Of a stretch of DNA of 64,000 bases, positions 1 to 11,290 are shown one piece after another. Both the position numbers and the translations under genes were made by a program. The stretch comes from Crambe crambe (taxonomy: Eukaryota > Porifera > Demospongiae > Poecilosclerida > Crambeidae): NCBI GenBank assembly GCA_963924555.1, contig OZ004587.1:930001-994000 (forward strand), read 5' to 3'. The notes beneath the pieces were generated by a model. That model searched no databases. It was not told the DNA's origin and saw only the letters and a list, made by a program, of their open reading frames with translations. Position 1 is the stretch's first letter, and the number at the start of each line of letters is the position of its first letter.

Positions 1-364
1 ACTGTTCAAATTCTGCACCAGTTGAGTCCTGACACTGAAAGGTACCATTGAATCTTTTATCTATTGGCCAGAAGTATTGTAACAGGATGATATAGCTAGC
101 CACACCATCTTCAAAATGGATGTAATATCATGGGTTGAATCATCAGTTGGTTAGGATTGCTAGGTTGGTTTGATCTGAGGGAGATATGTGTGGGGATGAA
201 TGCATGAAGTTGAGGAGTTCAAGGTGCAGTATATATATATATATAGCTATATAGATTAACCACTGGCTACAAAAATCCAGAACTTTGTTGCAAGTTTTAC
301 TAAATCAACTTTATCTCATACATGCATGCACCTTATACTCTCTATACTCATGCACTCACTAAAA
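1..364. other. Non-coding flank, no gene seen
   Basis: I see no convincing coding potential here. It holds a short TA run near 228-243 and ends just downstream of the stop codon of the minus-strand gene at 365-1310, so it probably includes that gene's 3' UTR. Confidence 0.5.
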
Positions 365-1310
365 TCATACCTCTGTCTCAGAGTCACCATGATGCTTCTG
401 AAGAACATAAATAGTATTTCCTCTCCGTTTCTGTGCCAATTTTATTACAGTAGAACCAGAAGGATGCTGCTCAACAGATGGGGAAAGTTTCACCCCATTA
501 CATTCAAGCAGAGTATAATATGGGATATTCTTGGACACCAATGCTTTAGTTATAATTTCGCCAACTTGATCACTAGACATTTCACGGTTTAGAAGAATAG
601 TCATGCTCATACCATCCTCAATGAGTGAGGCTTTGTAAGAACCGCGAGGCACTCCCTTTTGAATATCTTCAATCACCATTAGAGTAACACAAGTTTTTTT
701 TACACGAGTCGGTGACTTTCTAGCAGCCTTTTTTTTACGGCGCTGTTCACTTACAAATACACAGTCATCACTGGGGTTGAAGGGTTTACTTGAGGGTTTA
801 CACTTGGAGGAGGCAGCAGAATTACTTGATGGGAATAATTTCCGCAAGATAGATCTGTGGTCACTGGGAGGCTTTTGAATCTTCTCACAAACTTCAACCA
901 CTTTTGATGATGGTTTTTTGGTCTATTAATGTAAAATTGTAGCTATTGTTAATTACGGCACCATTGGAAAAAAAAAGCTGCATTGCTAGTGATAGCTCAA
1001 CACGTAGAACGTGAAGAACAAAAGTATGCATGTACTCTGTATGCCTACAACCTACTTTTACTATAACTCTACTTTTACTATAACTTACAGAAGTTCTTTC
1101 TGTAACTGTAATAATATCATCAGCTTTTACTTCCTCCAAGGATGCGTCAATAAATGTTTCCCATTTTTTGGAATAAATTTGAACTACATGTTCTCCTAGC
1201 TTCAGTCCAAGATCATTCAAATGCTGATCGATTTTTCTGGTCAAACTGGACTTAGTAACAGTCAGAGGTTTTTTAGAGTGCCCATACTGGAATAATATTT
1301 CGAACGCCAT
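365..1310 (-). CDS. Two-exon hypothetical protein with ubiquitin-like N-terminus
   Basis: The two coding exons are 1310-1089 and 922-365. The first starts at a true ATG (MAFEILFQYG) and stops at a consensus donor (GTAAGT) after codon 74. A matching acceptor (TAG at 924-923) keeps phase 0 and adds TKKPSSKVVEV before the long second open frame, giving 259 aa. The N-terminal 70 residues (basic strand, LNDLGLKLGEHVVQIY, then IITVTERTS) look like a ubiquitin/Ras-association-type beta-grasp fold. The middle is basic and serine-rich (RRKKKAARKSP), and the C-terminal 90 residues may be a second such fold. I do not recognise the family; it may be sponge-specific. The splice model is seen in the sequence and the fold is inferred. 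Confidence 0.6.
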
Positions 1311-1386
1311 GTCTAGTCTCTCTTCTCAACGGTAATAATTATTACTGCTGATTTCAATTCTGAAAATTCCGGATCTAAATTTGTGT

Positions 1387-1397
1387 TGCGCATGCGC
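1387..1397. promoter_or_regulatory. NRF1-type palindrome upstream of the 1310 start
   Basis: TGCGCATGCGC lies 77 bases upstream of the ATG at 1310. It matches the NRF1 half-site palindrome that is common in animal TATA-less promoters. A role in expressing the 365-1310 gene is inferred from position only. Confidence 0.4.
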
Positions 1398-1445
1398 TAA
1401 ATATTGAAATTGGCGGCAGGTTTGAATTTGAACATCATTGAGAAA

Positions 1446-2375
1446 TGTCTCTGTCTGCTGAGCCAACAAGAAAAAAAAAAGCCTATTCCAGCGACCTTAG
1501 GTGGAGGATTGTGTGGCAGCGACTTGCTCTTGATCTAGGGTAATACCAAAGAATAGCTAAAACCTTAATATTTCTGTAGGCACTGCACACAGTATCTTCC
1601 AGCTCTTCCTAGCCACTGGAGAAGTGGACTCTAAACAGCCTCCAAAACGTGAACAAAAACTCGACAATCATCATGCTGTTTACATTCTAGGATTGATACT
1701 TGATAATCTTTCATTATACCTCTCAGAAATAGCAGTCTAAGTTGAAGAGATTAGTGGAACTATTGTTTCTACATCAACATTGTGCAGAATATTGGCCAGG
1801 CATGGCCAGGAAAAAAGTGCTTTACAAAGATGTCTTGACCTTAGAACATCATTTATGGCTGATACTTTCTCTTTTTCATGCACTGAAGAGAAATGTTCGT
1901 CTGGGTAGATGAAACGGGGTCAAACTTGAAAGACATGCTCAGGAAGTATGGATATAGTTTATATGGTGAGAGAGCAGTTAGCCATCAAATATTGATGAGA
2001 GGACAGCAATTGCTGCTATTTATACAGATGGTATGTTGGTTGACATGACAGTAAATTCTGTTGGAGAGAGATTTTATCCGTGGTTGCCTAATCCCAGAGT
2101 TACTACCCTTTGATGGGTGCAATCCTATATAGATCAATTGACAACTGTTCAATACATCATGTACAAGAGGTGATACAATTGTTTGGTGATGCTGGCATCT
2201 TATTACTATTCCTACCACCCTACAGTCCAGACTTCAACCCCATTGAATTAACATCAAACAGTTCCTCAAAAAATATCAAGATATTATAATGAACATAATA
2301 CTCCTACAATAACTAGCATTTGAAAGCATAACTTGTAGTATGTGTGAGACACTGTGGTTATTGATACAAATGTTT
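1446..2375 (+). pseudogene. Decayed Tc1/mariner-like (DDE) transposase
   Basis: Starting at ATG 1446, the plus strand encodes a basic N-terminus (MSLSAEPTRKKKAYSSDLRW, then an HTH-like RIVWQRLALDL). After an apparent small intron or gap (about 1540-1579), the frame continues with a helix-turn-helix-like stretch ending LFLATGEVDSK and a segment ISGTIVSTSTLCRILARHG. Hallmarks of the DDE domain follow, spread over shifted frames: VWVDETGSN near 1900, DNCSIHHV near 2150 and LLFLPPYSPDFNPIE near 2200-2245, then IKQFLKKYQDI. The WVDE and DNCSIHH aspartates and the PYSPDFNPIE signature are diagnostic of Tc1/mariner/IS630-type transposases. Several frameshifts and stops show it is dead. Confidence 0.7.
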
Positions 2376-2814
2376 TGATCTCGTCCAAAATGTTTGCTTG
2401 CATATCATCATATTGTTCTTTCTTTATTCTGCCCTTCTCCAACTCGTGTAGCTGTAACAGCTGCTGGACACATTGACCATGCAAATTAACTCGTTTTTGA
2501 AACATGCTCTTGACTACCTTCAGTCCTTTCAGTACTGGAGTCAGTAGATGGTTGAGTTTTTTGCCTCATCTTCCAAATGGGAAGAATAATGCTTTTTCAT
2601 TTGTATAACAGGAACGCAATTGTTCCTCAGAGTATCGATTGTCAGCATGCTTCTTCCTCATCTTATCTAGGTACTTATCATACCATGAATGCTTACTTGC
2701 TTCAGTCTCCTCCTCAGGTGAGCTTGAACACCTTTTACCACTCTGATTGCACCACAATAAGATTTCTTTTTCATTTTTTACCAGCATGAACACTATACAT
2801 ATCACTAAGATCAT
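2284..2814 (-). pseudogene. Fragment of an unrecognised charged protein gene
   Basis: Two minus-strand pieces look like protein remnants. At 2566-2814 a charged segment includes SPEEETEASKHSWYDKYLDK and MRKKHADNRYSEEQLRS. At 2370-2505 a helical tail reads VQQLLQLHELEKGRIKKEQY followed by a DEIKTF end. They are separated by frame changes, and the 3' end overlaps the end of the plus-strand transposase remnant. This order (acidic/serine stretch, helical YxEEQLR box, C-terminal helix) resembles multicopy hypothetical proteins of marine invertebrates. I cannot assign a function, and a real short exon pair is possible. Confidence 0.3.
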
Positions 2815-3244
2815 TCAGAGATGCCAACCACCACTGCTTGCCTTTAGCGCCATGTCCAGGCTCATGATGGAACTGGTTGAGTTTGAGATCCAGAGGGAGC
2901 ATTTTGCACACTCACACAGTGCTGAATAATAAAAAAAATGAACTCAAATTCTATTTAACACACACCAAGTCACACCAAGTACAGCAGAATTTTTTTTAAT
3001 CACTCAATGCAAACAGCATTAGGTACAACCAACTAGCTAGAAGCTATTATTAAGGCTGACCTGATGAACGTTTGAAGGCCAGATGTGTCTGCATGAGGAA
3101 TGTTATTACACCTCAAAATTTGTCTTATGGTGAAGAATCCTGGAGTTAACCTCTTGGGTGATCTGGCCACTGCGATCACTCCTTCCACTTACCAAGCTCG
3201 AAGGTGGAGCGGAAGACAACTAGGATGACTCGACTGATCACTGA

Positions 3245-3293
3245 TGCGCATGCGCAACGGATCGCGGCTCTATCGGGTGTATATGCGCATGCG
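3245..3293. promoter_or_regulatory. Two NRF1-type palindromes, orphan
   Basis: TGCGCATGCGCA at 3245-3256 and TGCGCATGCG at 3284-3293 sit 28 bases apart. No gene start is recognisable nearby. They could be a cryptic promoter or belong to a repeat. Confidence 0.25.
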
Positions 3294-3342
3294 TGCACGG
3301 AATTCGATGCCAGTTCTGGCATGGGCATGGAATCTATAAATT

Positions 3343-3571
3343 ATACTGGGTCCAATATTATTATTGGACCCAATAATGGGATCTGATATTATTTTGGACC
3401 CAGTAGCTATACCGGGCCAGAAATATTATATCGGACCCAGTATTATTGGGGCAGATATAACTGCCAGTATACTGGACCATATATATTATATTGGACCCAG
3501 TATACTGGACCATATTATTATATTGGACCCAGTATACAAGGCCATATATATTATATTGGACCCAGTATATC
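3343..3571. repeat. 33-bp palindromic satellite (TGGACCCAGTATAC units)
   Basis: About six to seven units of roughly 32-33 bp alternate TATTGGACCCAGTATAC and TGGACCATATATATTATAT. Each unit is almost its own reverse complement, so both strands carry runs of GGGTCCAATA. Units at 3471-3570 are nearly identical and those at 3343-3440 are diverged. The apparent ORFs on both strands across it (repeating I-L-D-P or Y-W-V-Q) are repeat artefacts. Confidence 0.8.
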
Positions 3572-3599
3572 GGTATCGTAGGGTTGACCCTTATATTGG

Positions 3600-4873
3600 G
3601 CTCATTTGCCGTCATCGATTATTGTTACTGGAGGCGTGCCATACCTCCGTACATCCTCCAGCTACGTACAGTCGTTACGCAACCTTAAATTTTAATTTTT
3701 TATGACGTCATGTTTGACTTGCCACGTGGGCAATTTTTTGTTGAAGAAGTGGTAGGTAGTTCTAGCCTCTCTACTCTCCTTTAGAGCAGTTTTCAGTTGC
3801 CACGCTTGAAGTACCTATGCAGGAAAGCTGTAAAAACAAGCTATGTGTTTATGGAGTGTAGATAGCTGGGCACTCTGTTTTTAACGGGGAACTTCTGTTA
3901 GATGGATTAAAGAGCTGTACTTGGGTCTCGTTGGAAAGCGCGCTCTAGGACAACATTGGAAAGCGTGCACAATTCAATAACCAGGTATGTTAAAGATAGT
4001 TATTTTAGCAGTAGATATGTCATTTTAAAGTAGATGTATAGGTGTCGAAAAATATAATCCACGAGATTACAGAATGATAATAATAATAGAGCTACAATAA
4101 ATCCATCTATCATCCTCACTTTCAATTTCAAAGTCAATTTCATCTTAAAAAACGAAGTCCATAATATCATCAACATCATGATCTCTCTCTGTGGTGTTGC
4201 AGCAGTTTCTGCATTCATATCCAGCTGAGCAAAGAGTTTACCTTCTTTCTACAATTGGTTTGCACACCTGTAACCTCTTATCAAACTCTCAAGTCTATTC
4301 CTGATGGTCTTGATGTTTACATTAGTGTCTCACACTACAGCGAGTGAGTTATTCTTTATGGACCATCTGTAATAATTATGATAGTGACTGAAGTATTGTC
4401 CCCACAGGTGCAGAACCTAGCAGGATCTCTTCCAGTGCTTCATTGGAGGCCGTCATCCCATTTTCAAATTTTGTTCTGAACCACGGATGTCATCAAGCCA
4501 TTTATGATGCTATTCTTCCACCGACAATCCCAGGTTATTGAACATAGAGTAGTGGGTGGCCGGACATTGTGTAATAAAACCTTTTGAAGTACACCGTACC
4601 CACTAATTGTAGGAATTCCAAATAGCCTGACTTCCAGTTTAAGGGTAACCCTTAGGCAGCTTTAGTATTAGCCAGTGGCTAGTTGGTTCGCCTTGTGCCC
4701 ATTTTGGACACTAAAGTTATAAAAAAGGTTCCTGAAGCAGTACTTCTAGTAATAAGGAAGCAGAAAAGTGGCTTTACCTATCCCACTGAAAAAGGACACA
4801 TAATCACAGCCAGTACATACCAACAGTGTCTGAAGAACATGGGGTAACTCTGATGGTGTGAGCTTGCCTAGCT
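3600..4873. other. Intergenic, no gene recognised
   Basis: The stretch contains only short open frames with no recognisable domain. No RNA gene or convincing promoter was found. Confidence 0.4.
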
Positions 4874-5467
4874 CTGGATCAGTAGTCTGACGTAGCCGAC
4901 CCTTTACCTTCCTTTTCTTGGGGGCGGGGGAAGGAGAAAGGGTCTGGTGACTCTAGCATCAACGACTTGTGTCACGCATGAAAAACAACACTTGGATTCA
5001 TCATGTGATATAGCCATAAACTTTTGTTTCTACCACTTTTTGGAGCCTGCCCCTTGCTTTTCTATGGGATCAAGATCGACTCGATAAGCCCTTGATGGGA
5101 TCGATCGTGGCTGTAGCTAGCTGTTTCAAGTGAGATGAGAAGTTATCAGCAGGTGGATCAATTGACTTATACGGCATTATGAGGCTAGGGGAGCGAGCAT
5201 TAGGTATATGGGACGTACTATTCAAACACTGTTGTGACTCCAAGGCTCTTGTCACTTGATCCCCACTTCTTAGACTCTCCAAGAATTCTCCTTTCTCTAA
5301 CTACTGCTTTTCACGCAAATTACTTGCGCACGGTTTATGATTGCCATGATGTAATGTTCAAAAATGACACAAGTTGATATATGCTAGAGTCACCAGACCC
5401 TTTCTCCTTCCCCCCACCCCCAAGAAAAGGAAGGTAAAGGGTCGGCTACACCAGACTACTGGATCAG
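4874..5467. mobile_element. Non-autonomous DNA transposon, long TIRs, 9-bp TSD
   Basis: Long terminal inverted repeats (4883 to about 4960, and about 5381 to 5458) start TAGTCTGACGTAGCCGACCC and end with the near-complement GGCTACACCAGACTA. They share the GGTAAAGGGTCGG and CCAAGAAAAGGAAGG segments and the inner CACCAGACCCTTTCTCCTTC block. A perfect direct repeat CTGGATCAG flanks both ends (4874-4882 and 5459-5467), marking a 9-bp target-site duplication. The element proper is 576 bp. A 9-bp TSD with long TIRs is typical of Mutator-like (MULE) elements. The 70-codon minus-strand frame inside (5070-5282) has no recognisable domain. Confidence 0.75.
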
Positions 5468-5542
5468 CTTCTAAGGCCATGATCAGATTTTTGAGGTGAA
5501 ATAGCCTTAACTCTCTGGCACTATAAAGGCTGATTTATGCAA

Positions 5543-5776
5543 TTATGTCCTTGTTTTTGGAAAAGTAACCAGCCACCTAGGTGTATGGCTAGGATCTGCA
5601 AGTACCCTTGTTATATCCCTTCCGCAGGTTTGACAGATTACTCCATCTTCAGGGACATCAAGGCTTGATATGTACCTGTAACCCTCTACATTTTCCCACT
5701 TGGATGGCGTATTCAGATGGACTTTTCCATGACAGAGGTAGCAAGCTTCTGTGAGGCTGGTGGTCTGCTCTGTCAT
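5543..5776 (-). CDS. Small CxxC...CxxC open frame, possible exon
   Basis: The 77-codon frame starts at a true ATG (5776). It carries two CxxC pairs, CYLCHGKV near residue 12 and VICQTCGRDI near residue 48, spaced like a zinc ribbon. The frame ends soon after RWLVTFPKT. It could be the first exon of a larger zinc-binding protein, or a remnant of a transposon-borne zinc-finger gene; the C-x2-C-G style resembles the CVICG motif in the element at 31352-33287. No downstream exon was identified. Confidence 0.3.
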   Translation of the reverse strand: MTEQTTSLTEACYLCHGKVHLNTPSKWENVEGYRYISSLDVPEDGVICQTCGRDITRVLADPSHTPRWLVTFPKTRT

Positions 5777-8365
5777 TGCACTATAGCTATATGTATTAGT
5801 GTACTGATAACCTTTTTTAATGATAAAATATTACCATGTATATTCGTTTGTTCCTTCTCTCCCTCAGAATACACTCAGCAATACTAATAGGATTGTTTAC
5901 CTACTTATCAACCTACATACAATTATAAACCACAAGTACACTTACCTTAACCACTTTCAGCTGCACAGTGAATGCAGCTGGACTTTGCACGCGCTAAGTA
6001 CATGCTGCCGATCGTGCACAAGTCCATACTTGGATGATTGTAAGCTAAGGATGTCTGAATAGTGTTGGAGAAAGTAAAGCTTTAGATCTGTGTCGGAAAA
6101 TATTATACCACGCTAGTTAGTACATCCTTTCAAAACAGGTATGTTGCGTGTTTGGTGCCCATGCAAGTGGATTTTGGCAGTTGTAAGCGATTAAGTGCGT
6201 TAATAGTGTACTAGGAAGGTTGTGTGTCCTCGCTAACAAATTTCAAGTCCAAGAATGCACAGGTAACGGAATAAGAAAACGTTTTCTAGAGGTGCTGTTT
6301 TGATTCACCGTGCACCTACGGCAAGAATTGACATTTCCGGTAAAATTAAATTTCAATGGGGCTCAATTGACTTCCGGTTTGGTTGCGTAACGAGATTCGT
6401 TCTTAGAGATAGAAATGGCGGAGCTAGTGGGTGTGGCTATACGATATTAATAGGTGCATGCGCAGTTCTCTATCACTGGACTATTGCCTCAATATACTAC
6501 TGTAGTGCAGAGGATATTTGGATGGTGTGCTGGATTCTGGTGGCTGCAGCAGAGCTTGCTGATATGAGAGCTCAGTATATTCCTCCCCAAATGCATTGAA
6601 GTTACATAGCTAGCATGGCAGTCCTTGAGATGAGAGGAAGCAGTGGACCTCAGTCTGGCTTGTGCATCATGTGACCATCAATAGCATATGTCATCCATGC
6701 AACATCATCTTCAGAAGACTGACGGTGAACCAAACAGGAAGGGTACTTTGTGCCAACTAAGCGGCCAATCTTGATCATACGTAGCCACTTTAGAGAGACA
6801 TGATATCAAGCTCACATGACCACTTCATTTGGACTGGCTTGGACAGCAAGTTAGCAAGGATTGGATTTATTAATTGACATGCAAGGTCTTCCACAAATCT
6901 GCACACAACTACTTTCTCTGCTGAAGGATCTGATTTCATATGGCCTTAGGCAATCAGTCTAAAACTTATTGGGACGTAATGACATCTCTGCAGCACTCTG
7001 GGGTGGAATAATAGCGATAGAGTAGTTAGGGCCTGCATATGATGGAGGGAGAAGTTGAGACAACTTACTATCATGTACACCAGAAGACAAAGACAGTCAC
7101 GTAGGAAATGTCAGACCTACATTCCTTTTGATGCTTTAAAGCTTAGCTATTGCAGCTTCCGTGAATGGAGTAGATGGACGAATAGCCAATGTGCATGGAT
7201 TTATAGGGTGAACAAGAAATACACATGCATAATTGTTCCTTAGTTAACTATTTAGTACACTAAACCTCATATCTCTCACGCAAAGAATTGAAAATGTTAG
7301 GAGAATCAGATCCATTATGTATTAGCTATGTATGTGAGTGAATAAAATAAGTCTTCCCAAGTGTGTCCTTCAGTAATCTCGTCTCTATCTGTGCAGGTCT
7401 GATGGTGTGGTAGCTGTACGAGACCACATAGCTACCAGTGTTACCATTGGATCATCATTCAAGATCACAATGCAGGCCCAGGCTTGATTTGAGTCACAGA
7501 GAATGTCGAGAAGATTGTAAGAAAGCAGGGATCGAGGGAACTGTACGACGACTGCCTCCCTATATACCCTCATGGGATCTACTGGTCCACATCCACAAGT
7601 GAGAAAGTACCTATGCAGTTACCATAGCTACAAGGGGAGATGAAGTGGGCAGTCGATAATGCTTGTAACTAGGTATGCTTTGATTTATCCCTTGAATCAT
7701 GTTAAAGACATCTACTACATCTGTCTGTTTAACTAAAGGGACATCCTCATCGTAAAACCATTGTCATACCAGACTACTACGTTGATGGACATTAGTGTCA
7801 TCAGTAGCTAGTGCTTGTTCTCAGGATGGGAAAGAAACAAACAGTCAGTCAGGGGAGAGATAACGATACTATTTGCTAATTGCCTTCAGCTCTTGCCTTC
7901 AGCTAAACGATATGATGTGTGGGGAACTGTAAAAATTGATAATTCACTTCTTGTGTGGGTGCATTAGGGCATCACATCTAATCACAGGGCATTCTGGACG
8001 ACGAGAATGCACAAATATATACCACTGAAAAAAATTTCCAACCAGAAAGTCATGATCACAATATAGTACAACTTTATCATTAAGTCACCAAGGAGATGTC
8101 ATAATAGTTGCCTGGTAACCAGTACCATTCATTTCGCTCTTCCCAATAGAAATAACAGTCAAAAAAGTTCTCGTCACAAAAATTAATAATTAAAAAGTAC
8201 ATAATGAAAATTACCAATTAGATAATTGTCACGAACAATACAGAAATTGTGTTAGCATGAAGTGTACCAAAAGCTACAGCATAATTCTAGTGACCAAATG
8301 AAAGTGTCGAGTGAGGGAAAGCAGAAACGAGCACAAGACAATAGCGGTGGATGAGGAGGGAAGCG
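5777..8365. other. Intergenic, no gene recognised
   Basis: It contains scattered frames below 100 codons on both strands with no domain signature. The segment at 7380-7620 has short open stretches in both directions but too many stops to support a gene. Confidence 0.4.
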
Positions 8366-9610
8366 TCATTGTTTAGTAAGTAAGTATTCCACCACCTCAC
8401 TGTGACCCTCCTCTAGGGCCAACTGGAGTGGTGTCTGGTTCAACTTGTTCTTGATGGTTGGGGGGCAATGGATGTGTTCAATTAGATGCTTGACGACCGC
8501 GAGATGACCATTTCTTGATGCATGATGGAGCGGAGTGTCTCCATCGTAATCTTGACACATCGAGTTGCATTCTTGGTTTTTGGTGAAGTATGTTACGATG
8601 GAGAGGTGTCCATTCCTAGCTGCCATGTGAAGAGGTGTAACATTATAGTCATCCAGACTGTTGGGGTCACAGCCATGCCTCTGAACCAAGTTGATGACGA
8701 GGTGGAGGTGACCCTCTTGGGAAGCATGATGGAGTGGTCGTCTTCCTAATTGACTGGGAAGATTAGGACTGCAATGCATGAGATTTATTAAATAGTCTAC
8801 TACATCACTATGTCCTTGAAGGGCTGCATTGTGAAGTGGTGTGTTGTTTCTATTGTTCGTACTGAGTGGATGACACTTTCTCTCTTCACATAAATACTTG
8901 ACAGTAGATAAGTGTCCGTGCTTTGCAGCGAGATGTAGGGGGGTGGCTTGATCGTTGTCTCTACTGGCAGGGTGACAGCCACACTCGATTATCAAGAACT
9001 TGACAATGGACAAGTGACCCTCCTGGGCAGCTGAAAAGAGAGGTCCTCTACCATATTTCACATCTGGAAGGTTGGGGTCACATCGACAGTCTTTGATGAG
9101 ATACTTTACGATATCGATGTGCCCCTTCAGTGCTGCCACGTGTATGGGAGTGGTCTTGTATGAGGTGGAGTCTGAAAATATGTCCTGAATGGACATGTAC
9201 TGAAGCATCTTCTCCATCAAATACTTTACAGTTTTTAAATTTCCACCATGACAGGCATTATGTAGAGATGAATAGCCATCTTCGTCCTGGTGGAGTGGAT
9301 CCATTTGATGATTTTCTACTAAATACTCGACTGTTGAGAGATGCCCTGCTTGAGCTGCATTGTGGAGAGGTGTAGTTCCCTGCCACCCTGAAGGTGCAGG
9401 GTTGCATTGAACTTCGTCGATGAGGTACTTGAGCACCTCCAGTCTGCCGTAGTCGGCTGCAACGTGCAGTACTGTATCGCCATTCCTATCCTCGGTCAGG
9501 GGATTGAGCCCCTTTGTGACGAGACCCTTGACTTGTTGTAGGTTTCCTTGTTTGGCTGCATGGTGTAGTTGTTGATTGTGCTCTGTTGTGGTGTGTGCCG
9601 AGTCTAACAT
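8366..9610 (-). CDS. Ankyrin-repeat protein, single coding exon
   Basis: From the ATG at 9610 (MLDSAHTTTEH) an uninterrupted frame gives 414 aa made almost wholly of ankyrin repeats. About eleven units of roughly 33-36 residues show the TPLHxAAxxGHLxxVxYL consensus, for example TTPLHNAAQAGHLSTVEYL, ATPLHLAAKHGHLSTVKYL and VTPLHMAARNGHLSIVTYF. Linkers have the unusual pattern CxPN/CNPL typical of arrayed sponge ankyrin proteins. There is no signal peptide, kinase or Death domain in this exon. The frame stays open upstream to a possible acceptor (CAG before GACAACAG, near 9653), so a 5' exon, coding or not, is possible. Likely a cytoplasmic protein-interaction scaffold; partners unknown. Confidence 0.85.
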   Translation of the reverse strand: MLDSAHTTTEHNQQLHHAAKQGNLQQVKGLVTKGLNPLTEDRNGDTVLHVAADYGRLEVLKYLIDEVQCNPAPSGWQGTTPLHNAAQAGHLSTVEYLVENHQMDPLHQDEDGYSSLHNACHGGNLKTVKYLMEKMLQYMSIQDIFSDSTSYKTTPIHVAALKGHIDIVKYLIKDCRCDPNLPDVKYGRGPLFSAAQEGHLSIVKFLIIECGCHPASRDNDQATPLHLAAKHGHLSTVKYLCEERKCHPLSTNNRNNTPLHNAALQGHSDVVDYLINLMHCSPNLPSQLGRRPLHHASQEGHLHLVINLVQRHGCDPNSLDDYNVTPLHMAARNGHLSIVTYFTKNQECNSMCQDYDGDTPLHHASRNGHLAVVKHLIEHIHCPPTIKNKLNQTPLQLALEEGHSEVVEYLLTKQ

Positions 9611-9785
9611 GTCGAGACGTGGGTCGTCCAAGTCTCTCCCTCTGTTGTCCTGTGACGTGAGGGAAGGAAAATGTGACTGTAGTAGTAATAATTGTGGTTT
9701 TGTGTTTGGTTATAATGTGTAAGTTGATTGTTTGTCTGTCTGATCTATCTACGATGGACTGTAGTGGGGTTATATGAATGCACAC

Positions 9786-9935
9786 TGCGCGCGTAAGCGC
9801 GCTCGCGAAATTTTCGGGAAGCCACGCCCATTTCGGGAAGCCACGCCCACTTTTGGGAAGCCACGCCCACTTTCGACTAATCTGAGGGAAATCAAGCCCA
9901 CTTTTGGATGACCACGCCCACTTTCAATTCAAAAC
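9786..9935. repeat. Short tandem GGGAAGCCACGCCCA repeat
   Basis: Four to five copies of a roughly 20-bp unit containing CCACGCCCA (9815-9930) follow a CG-rich palindromic stretch (GCGCGTAAGCGCGC). They lie about 180-320 bases upstream of the ankyrin gene start. The CACGCCC boxes look like KLF/Sp-type sites, so a promoter role is possible but unproven. Confidence 0.55.
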
Positions 9936-10328
9936 ACCCACGCTCGTTAATGAAAGCAAAAAAAATTATGCTAAATAAAAATCTGAGTTTAAAAGTGTGG
10001 ATGTTATACCAAGGATAGAATGACTCCATCTCTGCAAGTGAATCGTTTTCTGGAAATTCTACAGTCTGTTTTCATTTGACATTCCCCTCTACCCTTCAAT
10101 CAAACAGATGCTCAGGTAAGAAAATAGTACAGTGATCTCTTTTCCCTTTCAGTATAGAGAAACATTTTTTTATAGTATAATACCACTCTCACTATACTGA
10201 CGTATTCCAATTACTGCCAGATACATTATACCCTTCAAATTTTCTTTGGATATTATGTAGGACCTACTAGCAACCCACAAAATTATTCTCTACGAGATCC
10301 TCCTCTGGTTTCTAACTCTTTAACTGCA

Positions 10329-11290
10329 ATGTATGGCAGCTTAACACAAGATCCTCCTCAATTTCTAGTTCCTTACATGAACGTTTATTGGCTTCTCCTT
10401 CATAGCACCCCACTATTACAAGAACATCCAGTGAGCTCTTCACATCCATCAATATCTCCTACACTGGCTTCTTCGGTGAGTTCTTCAGGTCCAACCCATC
10501 CTCAGATATCTCCCACACTGGTGAGCTCTCCACCCACGCTTGCTTCTTCTTCAGGTCCAACCCATTCTCAGATATCTCTCACACTGGCTTCTTCAGTGAG
10601 CTCTTTACATCAGATATCTCCCACACTGGCTTCTCCTATAGTAAACCCGTTAGTGCCCGCTGGGTTAATCCCAGAGGACCTCTCTGATATTCTTGCTGCC
10701 CCACTAGAGGATGCAGCTATTTCAAAGAAATGTACTAAAAGAATTACAGGAGTTAGAGCTCTAACTGCAAATGACTTCTGAAATGCTGTTGGAAGAGAGA
10801 AAGAAAAAAAAAAGAAGATGCTGAAAAATTGAAGTAAAATAAGAAAGAAGAAAGGAAACGTAAGAAAAAAGAAAGGGAAGAGAAGAAAGAAAAGGAGGCA
10901 AAGAAGAAAGAAATGGAAGAAAAGAAGAAAGAAAGGAAGCAGAGAGAGAAAAGAATGCAAAACGCAAACAGAGCACTCTGTGACAAGGCTGTTGTGTAGT
11001 GATGATGAAGACCCTCCACCTATACAAAGTCCTTCTACATCTCACATGACATCTGCAAAAGATACCAGTGAGTCTGACCCAGGAGCAAACATCCGACCTA
11101 GTTGAAGTACACATCTTCCTACATGTTTTAGGGATGAAAGTGATGTGCATTGTGTCATCGTAATGAGCCTGAAGGTCTGGCAGCAAGTATCATCTTTTGA
11201 GTCGATCGTGACGAGTGTGGCTGCTGGGTACATAATTTTGCTCAAGCTTAACAGCCAGTGTAGTTATTACTTGTTTAATTGTTTGATCAC
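10329..11290 (+). pseudogene. Decayed C-terminus of a pogo/Tigger-like transposase gene
   Basis: A 150-codon frame (10329-10781) begins with a Ser/Pro-rich spacer (repeats of QISPTLASS) and ends AAISKKCTKRITGVRALTAN. The next segment, in shifted frames, is a long Lys/Glu coiled stretch (10785-10960). It is followed by a frame-broken Cys/His segment (CVI near 11150, ECGCWVHNF near 11215-11240) like the degenerate PHD-type tail of CENP-B/pogo-related transposases. The RITGxRxLTxxxF motif leading into a K/E-rich coil is the main family clue. The DDE core is not present here, so this is a fragment. Family assignment is tentative. Confidence 0.4.

Noticed and set aside
6300-6599. 99-codon plus-strand frame
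   Set aside because: No homology pattern, no clear splice sites or promoter; likely chance.
10610-11019. Minus-strand Phe/Leu/Ser-rich frames resembling membrane proteins
   Set aside because: They are antisense to a Lys/Glu-rich AAG/GAA tract of the transposase remnant; the hydrophobicity is a composition artefact.
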